Positions 16,511 through 22,596 of a stretch of DNA of 22,596 nucleotides are shown piece by piece. The number at the start of each line of letters is the position of its first letter. Within the stretch, counting starts at the first letter, position 1. A program made the translations under genes and the position numbers. The stretch spans positions 1 to 22,596 of the forward strand of contig JBOGOC010000124.1 of assembly GCA_050747525.1 (NCBI GenBank), in the 5' to 3' direction. The stretch is from JBOGOC01 sp050747525 (GTDB lineage: Bacteria > Acidobacteriota > Polarisedimenticolia > JACPZX01 > DASXTC01). The notes under the pieces are model-generated. The model worked only from the letters and a program-made list of their open reading frames with translations. It was not told where the DNA came from and made no database searches.

Positions 16511-17848
16511 ATGTTCAAGAAAATCCTGATCGCCAATCGGGGCGAGATTGCCCTGCGCATCGTGTGGGCCTGCCGGGAGCTGGGCATCAAGACGGTGGCC
16601 GTGCACTCGGAAGCCGACAAGGACTCGCTGCACGTCAAGTTCGCCGACGAGGACGTCTGCATCGGGCCGGCCCGGGCCAGGGAGTCGTACCTCAACATCG
16701 GCGCTGTGATCGCCGCGGCGGAGATCACCGATGCCGAGGCCATCCACCCGGGCTACGGGTTCCTCGCCGAGTCGGCGGCGTTCGCCGAAGTGTGCAAGGC
16801 GTGCAAGATCACCTTCATCGGCCCCAAGCCGGGGGTCATCACGCTGATGGGAGAGAAGTCCAAGGCGCGCGACACCGTCAAGCGGGTCGGCGTGCCGATC
16901 CTTCCTGGGAGCGACGGCCCGGTGCCCGACGAAGAAGAGGCCGTCCGCATCGCGCGCGAGGTGAAGTTTCCCGTCATCGTGAAGGCCTCCGCGGGGGGCG
17001 GCGGAAAGGGGATGCGGATCGCCTGGGACGAGGACGAGCTGCGCCGCGTCTTCCCGGTGGCCAGGGAAGAGGCCCGCGCGGCGTTCGGTGTCCCGGACGT
17101 CTACCTCGAGAAGTTCCTGACCGAGCCGCGGCACATCGAGTTCCAGGTGCTGGGGGATTCCCGGGGGCGCCTCGTGCATCTGGGCGAGCGCGAGTGCTCC
17201 ATCCAGCGCAAGCACCAGAAGCTGCTGGAGGAGTCTCCCTCCACGGCGCTCACGCCGAAGCTGAGGCAGAAGATGGCGGAGGCCGCGCTCACCGCCGCCC
17301 GCTCGGTGAAGTACGAGAACGCCGGCACCGTGGAGTTCCTCCTGCAGGACGGGCACTTCTACTTCATCGAGATGAACACCCGCATCCAGGTGGAGCACCC
17401 CGTCACCGAGATGGTGACCGGCATCGACCTGATCAAGGAACAGATACGCATCGCGGCCGGGATGCCGATGTCGTTCACCCAGGACGACGTCCAGTTCCGC
17501 GGCCATTCCATCGAGTGCCGCATTAACGCCGAGGACCCGGTGACCTTCACGCCCTCGCCCGGGCTGATCACCTCGTACCACCCGCCGGGCGGCCCCGGCG
17601 TGCGTGTCGACACGGCGATCCATTCGGACTGCCGCGTCTCTCCCTACTACGACTCGATGGTGGCCAAGCTGATCACCTACGGCAACAACCGCGAGGAAGC
17701 CATCTCGCGCATGCGGCGCTCCCTCGAAGTCATGGTGGTGGAAGGAATCAAGACGACCATCCCTCTGCAGCTGCGCATCGTGAACGACCCGGACTTCCAG
17801 AAAGGCAACATCTCCACCAAATACCTGTCGCGCTTCGGCCCCACGTGA
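16511..17848 (+). CDS. accC: Biotin carboxylase subunit of acetyl-CoA carboxylase
   Basis: This ATP-grasp enzyme carboxylates biotin on AccB using bicarbonate and ATP. The 445 residues are the normal length and cover the N-terminal domain (MFKKILIANRGEIALRI), the Gly-rich ATP loop KASAGGGGKGMRI (about 158-170), HIEFQVLGD, the metal/bicarbonate motif EMNTRIQVEHPVTE (about 287-300) and the C-terminal domain with ECRINAEDP. It starts 1 nt after accB, so the two are one translational unit. The carboxyltransferase genes accA and accD are not in the window. Confidence 0.97.
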   Translation: MFKKILIANRGEIALRIVWACRELGIKTVAVHSEADKDSLHVKFADEDVCIGPARARESYLNIGAVIAAAEITDAEAIHPGYGFLAESAAFAEVCKACKITFIGPKPGVITLMGEKSKARDTVKRVGVPILPGSDGPVPDEEEAVRIAREVKFPVIVKASAGGGGKGMRIAWDEDELRRVFPVAREEARAAFGVPDVYLEKFLTEPRHIEFQVLGDSRGRLVHLGERECSIQRKHQKLLEESPSTALTPKLRQKMAEAALTAARSVKYENAGTVEFLLQDGHFYFIEMNTRIQVEHPVTEMVTGIDLIKEQIRIAAGMPMSFTQDDVQFRGHSIECRINAEDPVTFTPSPGLITSYHPPGGPGVRVDTAIHSDCRVSPYYDSMVAKLITYGNNREEAISRMRRSLEVMVVEGIKTTIPLQLRIVNDPDFQKGNISTKYLSRFGPT

Positions 17849-17852
17849 TCCC

Positions 17853-18476
17853 GTGATCCTGCCGCCCTTGTATGCCATCACCGACAGGGCGCTGGCAGGG
17901 GGGCTGCCGCACGCGGAGATCGTGCGGTGCCTGGTGGACGGCGGGGTGGGGCTGATCCAGCTGCGCGAGAAGCGCCTGCCCGACCGCGCGCTGCTGGCCG
18001 AGGCCACGGCGGCGGCCGGCGTGGCGCACGCATCGGGCGCCTTGCTGGTTCTCAATGATCGCCCCGACATCGCCGTGCTCGCGGGGGCCGACGGCGCCCA
18101 CGTGGGGGGCGATGACCTCCCCGCGCAGGACGCACGGGGGCTTCTGGGCGCGTCGCGGCTGCTGGGAGTCTCCACGCACTCCGTGGACGAAGCGGTGAGC
18201 GCGGGGAGCCTCCCCGTGGACTACGTGGCCCTGGGCCCGATCTTCGAGACGGCGCACGCGGCCGTCGCGCGGCCCGCCATGGGGCTGGAGGCCGTCTCGC
18301 GCGCCGCCGCCGGGCTTCGAGTCCCCCTGGTGGCCATCGGCGGGATCACCCTGGAGCGCGCCGTGGAGGTGATCGCCGCCGGCGCCGCGGCCGTCGCGGT
18401 GATGGGAGACCTCATGGCCGCCCCCGACATGGCGGCGCGCGCGTCCGCCTACAGGGATCGGTTGACCCTGCGCTGA
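17853..18476 (+). CDS. thiE: Thiamine-phosphate synthase
   Basis: ThiE joins the pyrimidine (HMP-PP) and thiazole phosphate halves to make thiamine monophosphate. The 207-residue TIM-barrel protein has LYAITDR, the substrate-binding GLIQLREK (33-40), VLNDRPDIAVLAGADGAHVG, LLGVSTHSVDEA, DYVALGPIFET, and the phosphate-binding end VAIGGITLERAVEVIAAGAAAVAVMG. The GTG start lies 4 nt after accC. No thiamine riboswitch is seen upstream, as expected for a gene embedded in an operon. The paralog TenI is an alternative, but the LREK and GPIF motifs favour ThiE. Confidence 0.9.
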   Translation: MILPPLYAITDRALAGGLPHAEIVRCLVDGGVGLIQLREKRLPDRALLAEATAAAGVAHASGALLVLNDRPDIAVLAGADGAHVGGDDLPAQDARGLLGASRLLGVSTHSVDEAVSAGSLPVDYVALGPIFETAHAAVARPAMGLEAVSRAAAGLRVPLVAIGGITLERAVEVIAAGAAAVAVMGDLMAAPDMAARASAYRDRLTLR

Positions 18477-18522
18477 GCTCCCGGCGCTCCGTCCTCCTTC
18501 CGTACGCCTGTCCCATCACCCT

Positions 18523-18536
18523 GTCGCGCACGCGAC
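18523..18536. promoter_or_regulatory. Palindrome upstream of the sigma-54 promoter, possible activator site
   Basis: GTCGCG-CA-CGCGAC is a perfect 6-bp inverted repeat centred about 64 bp upstream of the predicted sigma-54 start site. Sigma-54 promoters need an upstream-bound activator, and this is the only clear dyad in the gap, but the gap is GC-rich and a chance palindrome is possible. Confidence 0.35.
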
Positions 18537-18567
18537 CGCACCCGCTCCCCCTTCAGGGGATTGCTCG

Positions 18568-18583
18568 TGGCACGCCTCTTGTA
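18568..18583 (+). promoter_or_regulatory. Sigma-54 (RpoN) -24/-12 promoter for the Cys-pentad operon
   Basis: TGGCACGCCTCTTGTA matches the sigma-54 consensus TGGCACG-N4-TTGC[AT] at all defined positions except one (C to T after TTG), with GG at 18569-18570 exactly 10 nt from the G at 18581. The predicted start is near 18594, about 40 nt before the ATG at 18635. This placement also rules out the upstream GTG at 18584 as a start codon for the main transcript. Confidence 0.7.
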
Positions 18584-18634
18584 GTGACGAACGCGCCCGC
18601 ATCGAGAACGATGCGGCCACATCGAGGAGGTGCC

Positions 18635-19087
18635 ATGAAACGCGCAGCGATGATTCTGGTGGCGGTGGCGATGGTGGTGTGCGGCGTGGGCGGGCTGCCC
18701 GGCGCCGTCACGCGCGAAGAGCCGATCGAGGAGGGGCGGGAGGGGTTCAGCCCTCTGTTCCGCGACCGGCTGGAGATCGGGGTGATGAGGCTCGATCAGG
18801 ATCCGGATCGGGCCTGGCAGCCGCTGATGGCGGGTCAGCGCGTGGAGATCATCCACAGCGGGACCATCAGCAGCATCTGCCTCGCGTCGGCGTGCGGGGG
18901 AAGCTACTGCCTCGGATCGGGCTGTGGCGGCTCGGTCTGCCTCGGCAGCGGATGCGTCGGATCCAACTGTGCCGGGAGCGCCTGCCTGAACAGCCAGTGC
19001 ATGGGCTCGCTGTGCGTCGGGTCGAGGTGCTTCGGCAGCGCGTGCACCGCATGCGCCGAGGGACCCGCCCACGAGGAGAACGCATGA
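18635..19087 (+). CDS. Exported cysteine-pentad repeat protein, copy 1
   Basis: I recognise no named family. The 150-residue product has a Sec-type signal peptide (MKRAAMILVAVAMVV..., likely cut after about residue 24). A short acidic spacer follows, then the motif FSPLFRDRLEIGVMRLD (38-54) shared with the next gene, then the repeat region. Cys occur at 82, 87, 92 and every fifth residue to 137: twelve Cys, each with Ser two residues before it and usually Gly two after. Cys140 closes with CTAC. No lipobox is evident at Cys16 (Val at -1). S-x-C-x-G has the same grammar as pentapeptide-repeat beta-solenoids ([STAV]-x-[LF]-x-G) with Cys as the inward residue, so a Cys-lined solenoid is my inference. 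The ATG has GAGGAGG just upstream and lies behind a sigma-54 promoter; the stop overlaps copy 2. Confidence 0.85.
   Translation: MKRAAMILVAVAMVVCGVGGLPGAVTREEPIEEGREGFSPLFRDRLEIGVMRLDQDPDRAWQPLMAGQRVEIIHSGTISSICLASACGGSYCLGSGCGGSVCLGSGCVGSNCAGSACLNSQCMGSLCVGSRCFGSACTACAEGPAHEENA
18872..19054 (+). repeat. Twelve tandem 15-bp units encoding S-x-C-x-G pentads
   Basis: Ser is present at residues 80, 85, ... 135 and Cys at 82, 87, ... 137 without exception. Codon-level variation between units (agc/tcg, tgc/tgt) shows that selection keeps the protein pattern rather than recent slippage of identical DNA. Confidence 0.9.
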
Positions 19088-19554
19088 GGTGGCGCCGCGT
19101 GATCGCCGCCGCTCTCGTGGCCTCGCTGGCCGGTGGAGTCCTGCACGTGGACGCCTTCGTCCCGAAAGAGCGCGAAGCCGACGACGACCTGTTCTCGCCG
19201 CTCTTCGCTCGCCGGCTGGAGGTCGGGGTGGGCGGCCTGGACGGGCCCCGTGACACGGTCCAGGTGGCGAGGCTCCAGCGGATGCAGGCCGACAAGGTCC
19301 TGACTCCGTTGAGCTTCAATCCCGTCAGTGCCTGTCTGGGGAGTCTCTGCCTGGGAAGCGCCTGCATCTCGTCCTTCTGCCTGGGGAGCGCCTGCATCAA
19401 TTCCAAGTGTCTGGGGAGCGGATGCGTGGCCAGCGTCTGCGGCGGATCGGGATGCGCCATGAGCGTCTGCGGCGGCTCGGCCTGTGCCGTGAGCGCCTGC
19501 GCGAGCGCCTGTTTCCATTGCATCGAGGATCCCGTGGACGTGCCTCACGAATGA
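19084..19554 (+). CDS. Exported cysteine-pentad repeat protein, copy 2
   Basis: A paralog of the preceding gene with 156 residues. The N-terminus is a signal peptide (MRWRRVIAAALVASLAGG..., cut perhaps near residue 24). An acidic stretch is followed by FSPLFARRLEVGVGGLD (37-53), which matches copy 1 at most positions. The repeat region has Cys at 84, 89, 94 and every fifth residue to 139, again exactly twelve, each with Ser at -2. It ends with Cys143 and Cys146 (CASACFHC). The repeats here are more hydrophobic (LGSLC, ISSFC, INSKC). The ATG overlaps the stop of copy 1 (ATGA) and its own stop overlaps the membrane-protein gene, so expression should be coupled. Function is unknown; a metal-binding or disulfide/thiol-rich surface protein would fit. 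Confidence 0.85.
   Translation: MRWRRVIAAALVASLAGGVLHVDAFVPKEREADDDLFSPLFARRLEVGVGGLDGPRDTVQVARLQRMQADKVLTPLSFNPVSACLGSLCLGSACISSFCLGSACINSKCLGSGCVASVCGGSGCAMSVCGGSACAVSACASACFHCIEDPVDVPHE
19327..19521 (+). repeat. Second array of twelve S-x-C-x-x pentads
   Basis: Ser at residues 82, 87, ... 137 and Cys at 84, 89, ... 139 are invariant. The position two after Cys is mostly Gly but also Ser, Asn, Ala, Met or Val. The number of in-register Cys, twelve, is the same as in the upstream paralog although the intervening residues have diverged. Confidence 0.9.
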
Positions 19555-21956
19555 CGCTGACTGGTGCGGCCGGCCTGATGCTGGTCGTCTGTCTGGTGAT
19601 GGGGCGGCTCGGCCCCATCGACTCCTCCGTCGAGCGGCTCGGCCTGGCCGCCGGCGTGGCCGCCTGGGGGTGCTCCGAGGCGTTTCGCTCGGCGGCCGTG
19701 CGCCGGGCCGGTTGGTCAAGGCGCCTGGCCGCCATGGCCGTCCTGGCCCCGGCGGCCGGCCTCCTGCCGGTGCTGGCCATGAGCGACCGCCCCGTCGTGC
19801 GGCTCGCCTGGATCTGCCTGGCGGCCTGCCTCACCGCAAGCCCAGGGCGCGCCGCCTCGGCCCGCATCGCGGGTTTCGGCTTGGGGATGACGCTCCTGCT
19901 CGAGCATGCTCCTCTCGTCTGGCGGTTCGAGGTCGCTCTGTCCCGCACCGTGTCGGGAATCGTGGGGACGCTCACGGGGCAGGCCATCGACTTCGGGCCG
20001 TCGGCTTCCGGCCTGGACCTCCTGTTGCTGTTCGTCATGGCGTGTGCATCCGCCGGCGGCCCCGCCCGGATCAGGGGGCGCCTGCTGTGCTGCCTGGCCG
20101 CGTGGCTCGGCGCGATCGCCCTCGCGCCCACCCTGAGCTCCTGGTCTCCCGCCTGGCTGCTGGGAGATGGCGGCCTCTTCAACCGGGCGGGCGAGCATCT
20201 GGCTGCTGGTCAGGCCGGCCAGGCGCCCGCCATCTACCGGTGGTCGTGGGGATGGTTCGCGCTTCTCTGTCTCATCTGCTGGGGCTGGCGGCGGTCCGGG
20301 CCCGAAGGAAACGCGGCACCGGAAAGCAGCCGGAGTCGTGTCACCGCGTGGGCTGCTGGGCTGACGGCCGCCCTGGTGGTGGCGCCGGCGTGGGACGTCA
20401 CGGTCCGCCCGGTCGCTGCGCCGGACCGGGGGACCATCCTGCTGGTCAGGAGCCCGCTCTTCGACCTGGATGTGCCGGTCATGGAGCGGCTGGGGATCCA
20501 GAGCTCGGGGATGCTGGGGCTTCTGGGCCGGTACCTGAAGCTGGGCGGACACGACCTGATCGTGAGAGACCGCCCGCTCGATGAGGGGCTCGATTCCCGG
20601 GCGCGCACCGTCATCGTGATGCTGCCCCCGGCCCCCTTCGAGCCGGAAGAGAAGCGGGCTCTGGACGCCTTCGTGCGGCGGGGAGGCTCCCTGCTGGTGC
20701 TCGCCGATCACACCGACCTGTTCGAGACGATGGGTCCGATCAACGACCTGATCGATCCCTATGGCGTGCGCGTGCGGTTCGATTCCGCGTATCCGGCTCG
20801 GCGCGAATGGAAAAGCTGCCTGCGCCCCCGGCCGCCCCTGGGGATCGGGCGCACGGGGATCGGAACGGGATGCTCCCTGCAGCTGCGAGGGCTGGCGCGC
20901 CCTCTGGTGATCGGAACGCACGCCTTGTCGGACGCGGGGAACAGGCACAACACGGGGGCGGGCGCGTATCTGGGGGACTATGCCTACCAGCCGGGAGAGC
21001 AGCTCGGCGACCTGGTGCTCGCCGCCGAGGCGAGGGCCGGTCGAGGCCGCGTGGTGGTGATGGGAGACACGTCGTCTTTTCAGAACGTGGCGCTCCCGTG
21101 GTCGGCGCCCTTTGTGATCGATCTGTTCGACGAGCTGGCCCGGCCCGTGTCGATGGCCGGAGCCGTGGCTTCCGGCATCCTGGGACTGGCCGGTCTTGCG
21201 CTGCTCTGGCTCTGCATGGCCGCGAGCTGCCCCGTGCGGTGGGTGGCCGGGGCGGCCTGCGGCATCCTGGTGGCGTGCCTGGCGGGCGCCGCCGTCCCGG
21301 GTCCGAGCCTTCCGCTCCCGGAGGGCCACCCGGTAGCCCTCGTGGACGACGGGCACCTCAACGGCTTCGAGCGTGAGCTGTGGCACGAGGGCTCGATCGG
21401 CGGGCTCCTGACCAATCTGCAGCGCCAGGGCTGGCTTCCGATCGTGAGTCAGGACGCGATCGGCGCCCTTCGAGGCCCGGACATGCTGGCGGTCGTGGTG
21501 GACCCGGGGAAGCCCCTCGCGCGGGCGGAAGCGGCGCGCCTTTCGGCCCACATCGAGTCCGGAGGCCGTGTGCTGGTGGCGGCGGGCGGCCATGGCGGCG
21601 GAGCCGTCGAGCCTCTTCTCGCGATGTACGGACTTCGTGTGGGCACGCTGCCGCTCGGGCCGGTCCCGGTCAGGCCCGACCTGACGCGCGAGGAATACGA
21701 GCGTGCGCTGCTGGCCCCCCAGTTCCGCAACGCCTGGCCGCTTGAATCATCCGGGTCGGTCCCGGTGCGATCGTTCTACCAGGCGTTCGGCTACGACGTG
21801 GTGGCGCGCGCCTCGTCGCGCTCTCCCTCGGGTGGAGCGCTCATCGTCATCGCCGATCCGGAGTTCCTCACCGACCGTGTGCTGGAAAACGAGTCCACGG
21901 CCTGGAAGGGGAACGTCGATCTGCTGGCCCGGCTGCTGGAGCGCGATCCTTCATGA
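19551..21956 (+). CDS. Large polytopic membrane protein with two DUF4350/GATase-like domains
   Basis: The ATG at 19551 overlaps the previous stop and gives 801 residues; an earlier in-frame ATG (19407) would lie inside copy 2 and encode an Arg-rich nonsense-like head. Residues 1-285 are hydrophobic with about eight membrane segments. They include TGQAIDFGPSASGLDLLLLF (142-161), which recalls the exosortase ACSGL region with Ala at the Cys position. Residues about 293-530 form a soluble alpha/beta domain: TILLVRSPLFD, VIVMLPPAPFEPEEKRALDAF, RGGSLLVLADHTDLF and RGRVVVMGDTSSFQN. This order resembles DUF4350/GldG-like domains. Two more membrane segments (about 534-582) lead to a second such domain (593-801: PVALVDDGHLNGFE, SGGRVLVAAGGHGGGA, ALIVIADPEFLTDRVLEN). 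Membrane partner or processor of the Cys-pentad proteins is inferred from context only. Confidence 0.78.
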   Translation: MTLTGAAGLMLVVCLVMGRLGPIDSSVERLGLAAGVAAWGCSEAFRSAAVRRAGWSRRLAAMAVLAPAAGLLPVLAMSDRPVVRLAWICLAACLTASPGRAASARIAGFGLGMTLLLEHAPLVWRFEVALSRTVSGIVGTLTGQAIDFGPSASGLDLLLLFVMACASAGGPARIRGRLLCCLAAWLGAIALAPTLSSWSPAWLLGDGGLFNRAGEHLAAGQAGQAPAIYRWSWGWFALLCLICWGWRRSGPEGNAAPESSRSRVTAWAAGLTAALVVAPAWDVTVRPVAAPDRGTILLVRSPLFDLDVPVMERLGIQSSGMLGLLGRYLKLGGHDLIVRDRPLDEGLDSRARTVIVMLPPAPFEPEEKRALDAFVRRGGSLLVLADHTDLFETMGPINDLIDPYGVRVRFDSAYPARREWKSCLRPRPPLGIGRTGIGTGCSLQLRGLARPLVIGTHALSDAGNRHNTGAGAYLGDYAYQPGEQLGDLVLAAEARAGRGRVVVMGDTSSFQNVALPWSAPFVIDLFDELARPVSMAGAVASGILGLAGLALLWLCMAASCPVRWVAGAACGILVACLAGAAVPGPSLPLPEGHPVALVDDGHLNGFERELWHEGSIGGLLTNLQRQGWLPIVSQDAIGALRGPDMLAVVVDPGKPLARAEAARLSAHIESGGRVLVAAGGHGGGAVEPLLAMYGLRVGTLPLGPVPVRPDLTREEYERALLAPQFRNAWPLESSGSVPVRSFYQAFGYDVVARASSRSPSGGALIVIADPEFLTDRVLENESTAWKGNVDLLARLLERDPS

Positions 21957-22596
21957 CGCGCCGCCAGGAGCTTGGCATCCTCCTGATGACGGGAGCGTGG
22001 GGTTTCGCCGACGGGATGTTCACGGCGCCTTCCTGGGGGAGCGCGCTGGTCGTCTTCGCGGCGGGAGCGGCCCTCTCTCTCGCCGGGCGCCGTTCGGCGG
22101 CGTTCGTGACGGGCATGGCGGCGGCCCAGGCCGCTCTCATGGTGCCTCTCCCCGTGGTCCTCTCGCACGTGCACGAGATCCCCGGGCTGGCCGCGCTCGT
22201 GGCTCTCGGGCTGCGGGCGGCCGGCGTCGAAGCGGTGGATGCGGCCGGCCGCCTGCTCCTTCCCACGGATCGCGGAGCGGCGGTCGTGAACCTCACCGGC
22301 GAGATGATCGCGCTCCCCATGATCACGCGGCTGGCCGCCGCCACGGTGATGATCGAGCCCGGCCACCGCGCGCGCTGGGGCGCCGCGATCCTGCTGGGCT
22401 CCGCGGGACGTCTCGTGCTGGTCTTTGCGGGCGTGGCCGCCGGTGCGCCGGTCTCCGCTCTGTTCGAGCCCGCCGTGACCATCGTGACGTTCCTCCCCAT
22501 GCTCGGCCTGCCTCGCCGCACGGCCGCGCGCCGGGCCGGCTCCGGCCGCGAGGCTCGTGCCGGTTCCTCCCGCGCCGCGCTGGCTTCGGTGACCCT
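21953..22596 (+). CDS. Polytopic membrane protein, faintly exosortase-like, 3' end outside window
   Basis: The ATG overlaps the preceding stop (ATGA) and the frame stays open to the right edge, 214 residues so far. It is strongly hydrophobic, with membrane segments near 8-22, 28-44, 52-72, 77-92, 110-133, 143-163 and 166-186, then an Arg/Ala/Ser-rich hydrophilic stretch. VVNLTGEMIALPMITRLAAA (111-130) followed by AAILLGSAGRLVLVFAG (144-160) recalls the exosortase pattern of a Cys-Ser-Gly loop followed about 40 residues later by an Arg at a membrane start. However, Leu-Thr replaces Cys-Ser and no His is seen at the expected place. That likeness is weak, so the only firm statement is a multi-pass membrane protein encoded in the Cys-pentad operon. 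Confidence 0.65.
   Translation, partial: MTRRQELGILLMTGAWGFADGMFTAPSWGSALVVFAAGAALSLAGRRSAAFVTGMAAAQAALMVPLPVVLSHVHEIPGLAALVALGLRAAGVEAVDAAGRLLLPTDRGAAVVNLTGEMIALPMITRLAAATVMIEPGHRARWGAAILLGSAGRLVLVFAGVAAGAPVSALFEPAVTIVTFLPMLGLPRRTAARRAGSGREARAGSSRAALASVT

Noticed and set aside
18547..18559. CCCCC-TTCA-GGGG hairpin as the thiE terminator
   Set aside because: Only a four-base stem without a T-run, about 70 nt after the stop; too weak to call.
18680..18682. Cys16 of Cys-pentad protein 1 as a lipoprotein Cys
   Set aside because: The residue before it is Val (MVVC), which does not fit a lipobox, and copy 2 has no Cys there.
19407..19550. Upstream extension of the 801-residue membrane protein (48 extra residues)
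   Set aside because: The extension lies within the Cys-pentad gene in another frame, is Arg-rich and shadow-like, while ATG 19551 makes a clean ATGA overlap and starts directly with a membrane segment.
18635..19554. The Cys/Ser-rich proteins as lanthipeptide-like RiPP precursors
   Set aside because: Ser-x-Cys spacing could suggest thioether rings, but both proteins carry Sec-type signal peptides and no maturase, dehydratase, radical SAM or ABC exporter gene is visible nearby. It is not fully excluded, since the locus continues past the edge.

Overview
The window is a continuous, GC-rich, densely coded bacterial chromosome segment. The housekeeping genes, the complete pilMNOPQ run and the high GC fit a Gram-negative, type IV pilus-bearing bacterium; Acidobacteriota or a neighbouring deep phylum is my guess from gene order and protein style, not a demonstrated placement. 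Genes are on the + strand except pgeF and rpmB. No tRNA, rRNA, CRISPR array, transposase or prophage gene is visible.

Layout: (1) 1-1064: the 3' part of a TPR-protein gene, convergent with pgeF; the gap between them holds a 23-bp perfect inverted repeat enclosing smaller hairpins. (2) 1065-4950: pgeF (-), then yajC-secD-secF, the accessory membrane complex of Sec export. SecF carries an unusual insertion resembling a helix-hairpin-helix. (3) 4951-7825: a long bifunctional Rel (p)ppGpp synthetase/hydrolase with its own promoter, ridA, and convergent rpmB (zinc-ribbon type L28). (4) 7826-14169: a divergent promoter region, then pilM-pilN-pilO-pilP-pilQ and a small putative lipoprotein gene, closed by a strong hairpin. 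This set builds the inner-membrane alignment complex and outer-membrane secretin of a type IV pilus. (5) 14214-18476: TPR protein, Xaa-Pro peptidase, accB-accC (biotin carboxyl carrier and biotin carboxylase) and thiE, tightly packed.

(6) 18477-22596 is the accessory part and the most interesting. A near-consensus sigma-54 (-24/-12) promoter precedes four genes that each overlap the next by ATGA. The first two encode paralogous exported proteins. Each has a shared N-terminal motif (FSPLFxxRLE[IV]GVxxLD) followed by exactly twelve pentads with invariant Ser and Cys (S-x-C-x-G/x), then a closing CxxC or CxxxCxxC. The third encodes an 801-residue polytopic membrane protein with two apparent DUF4350/GATase-like domains. 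The fourth, cut by the window edge, encodes another polytopic membrane protein. Both membrane proteins have a stretch faintly like the exosortase active-site region but without its cysteine. I recognise no described system here. My reading is a regulated secreted Cys-ladder protein pair with dedicated membrane partners; the function is unknown.
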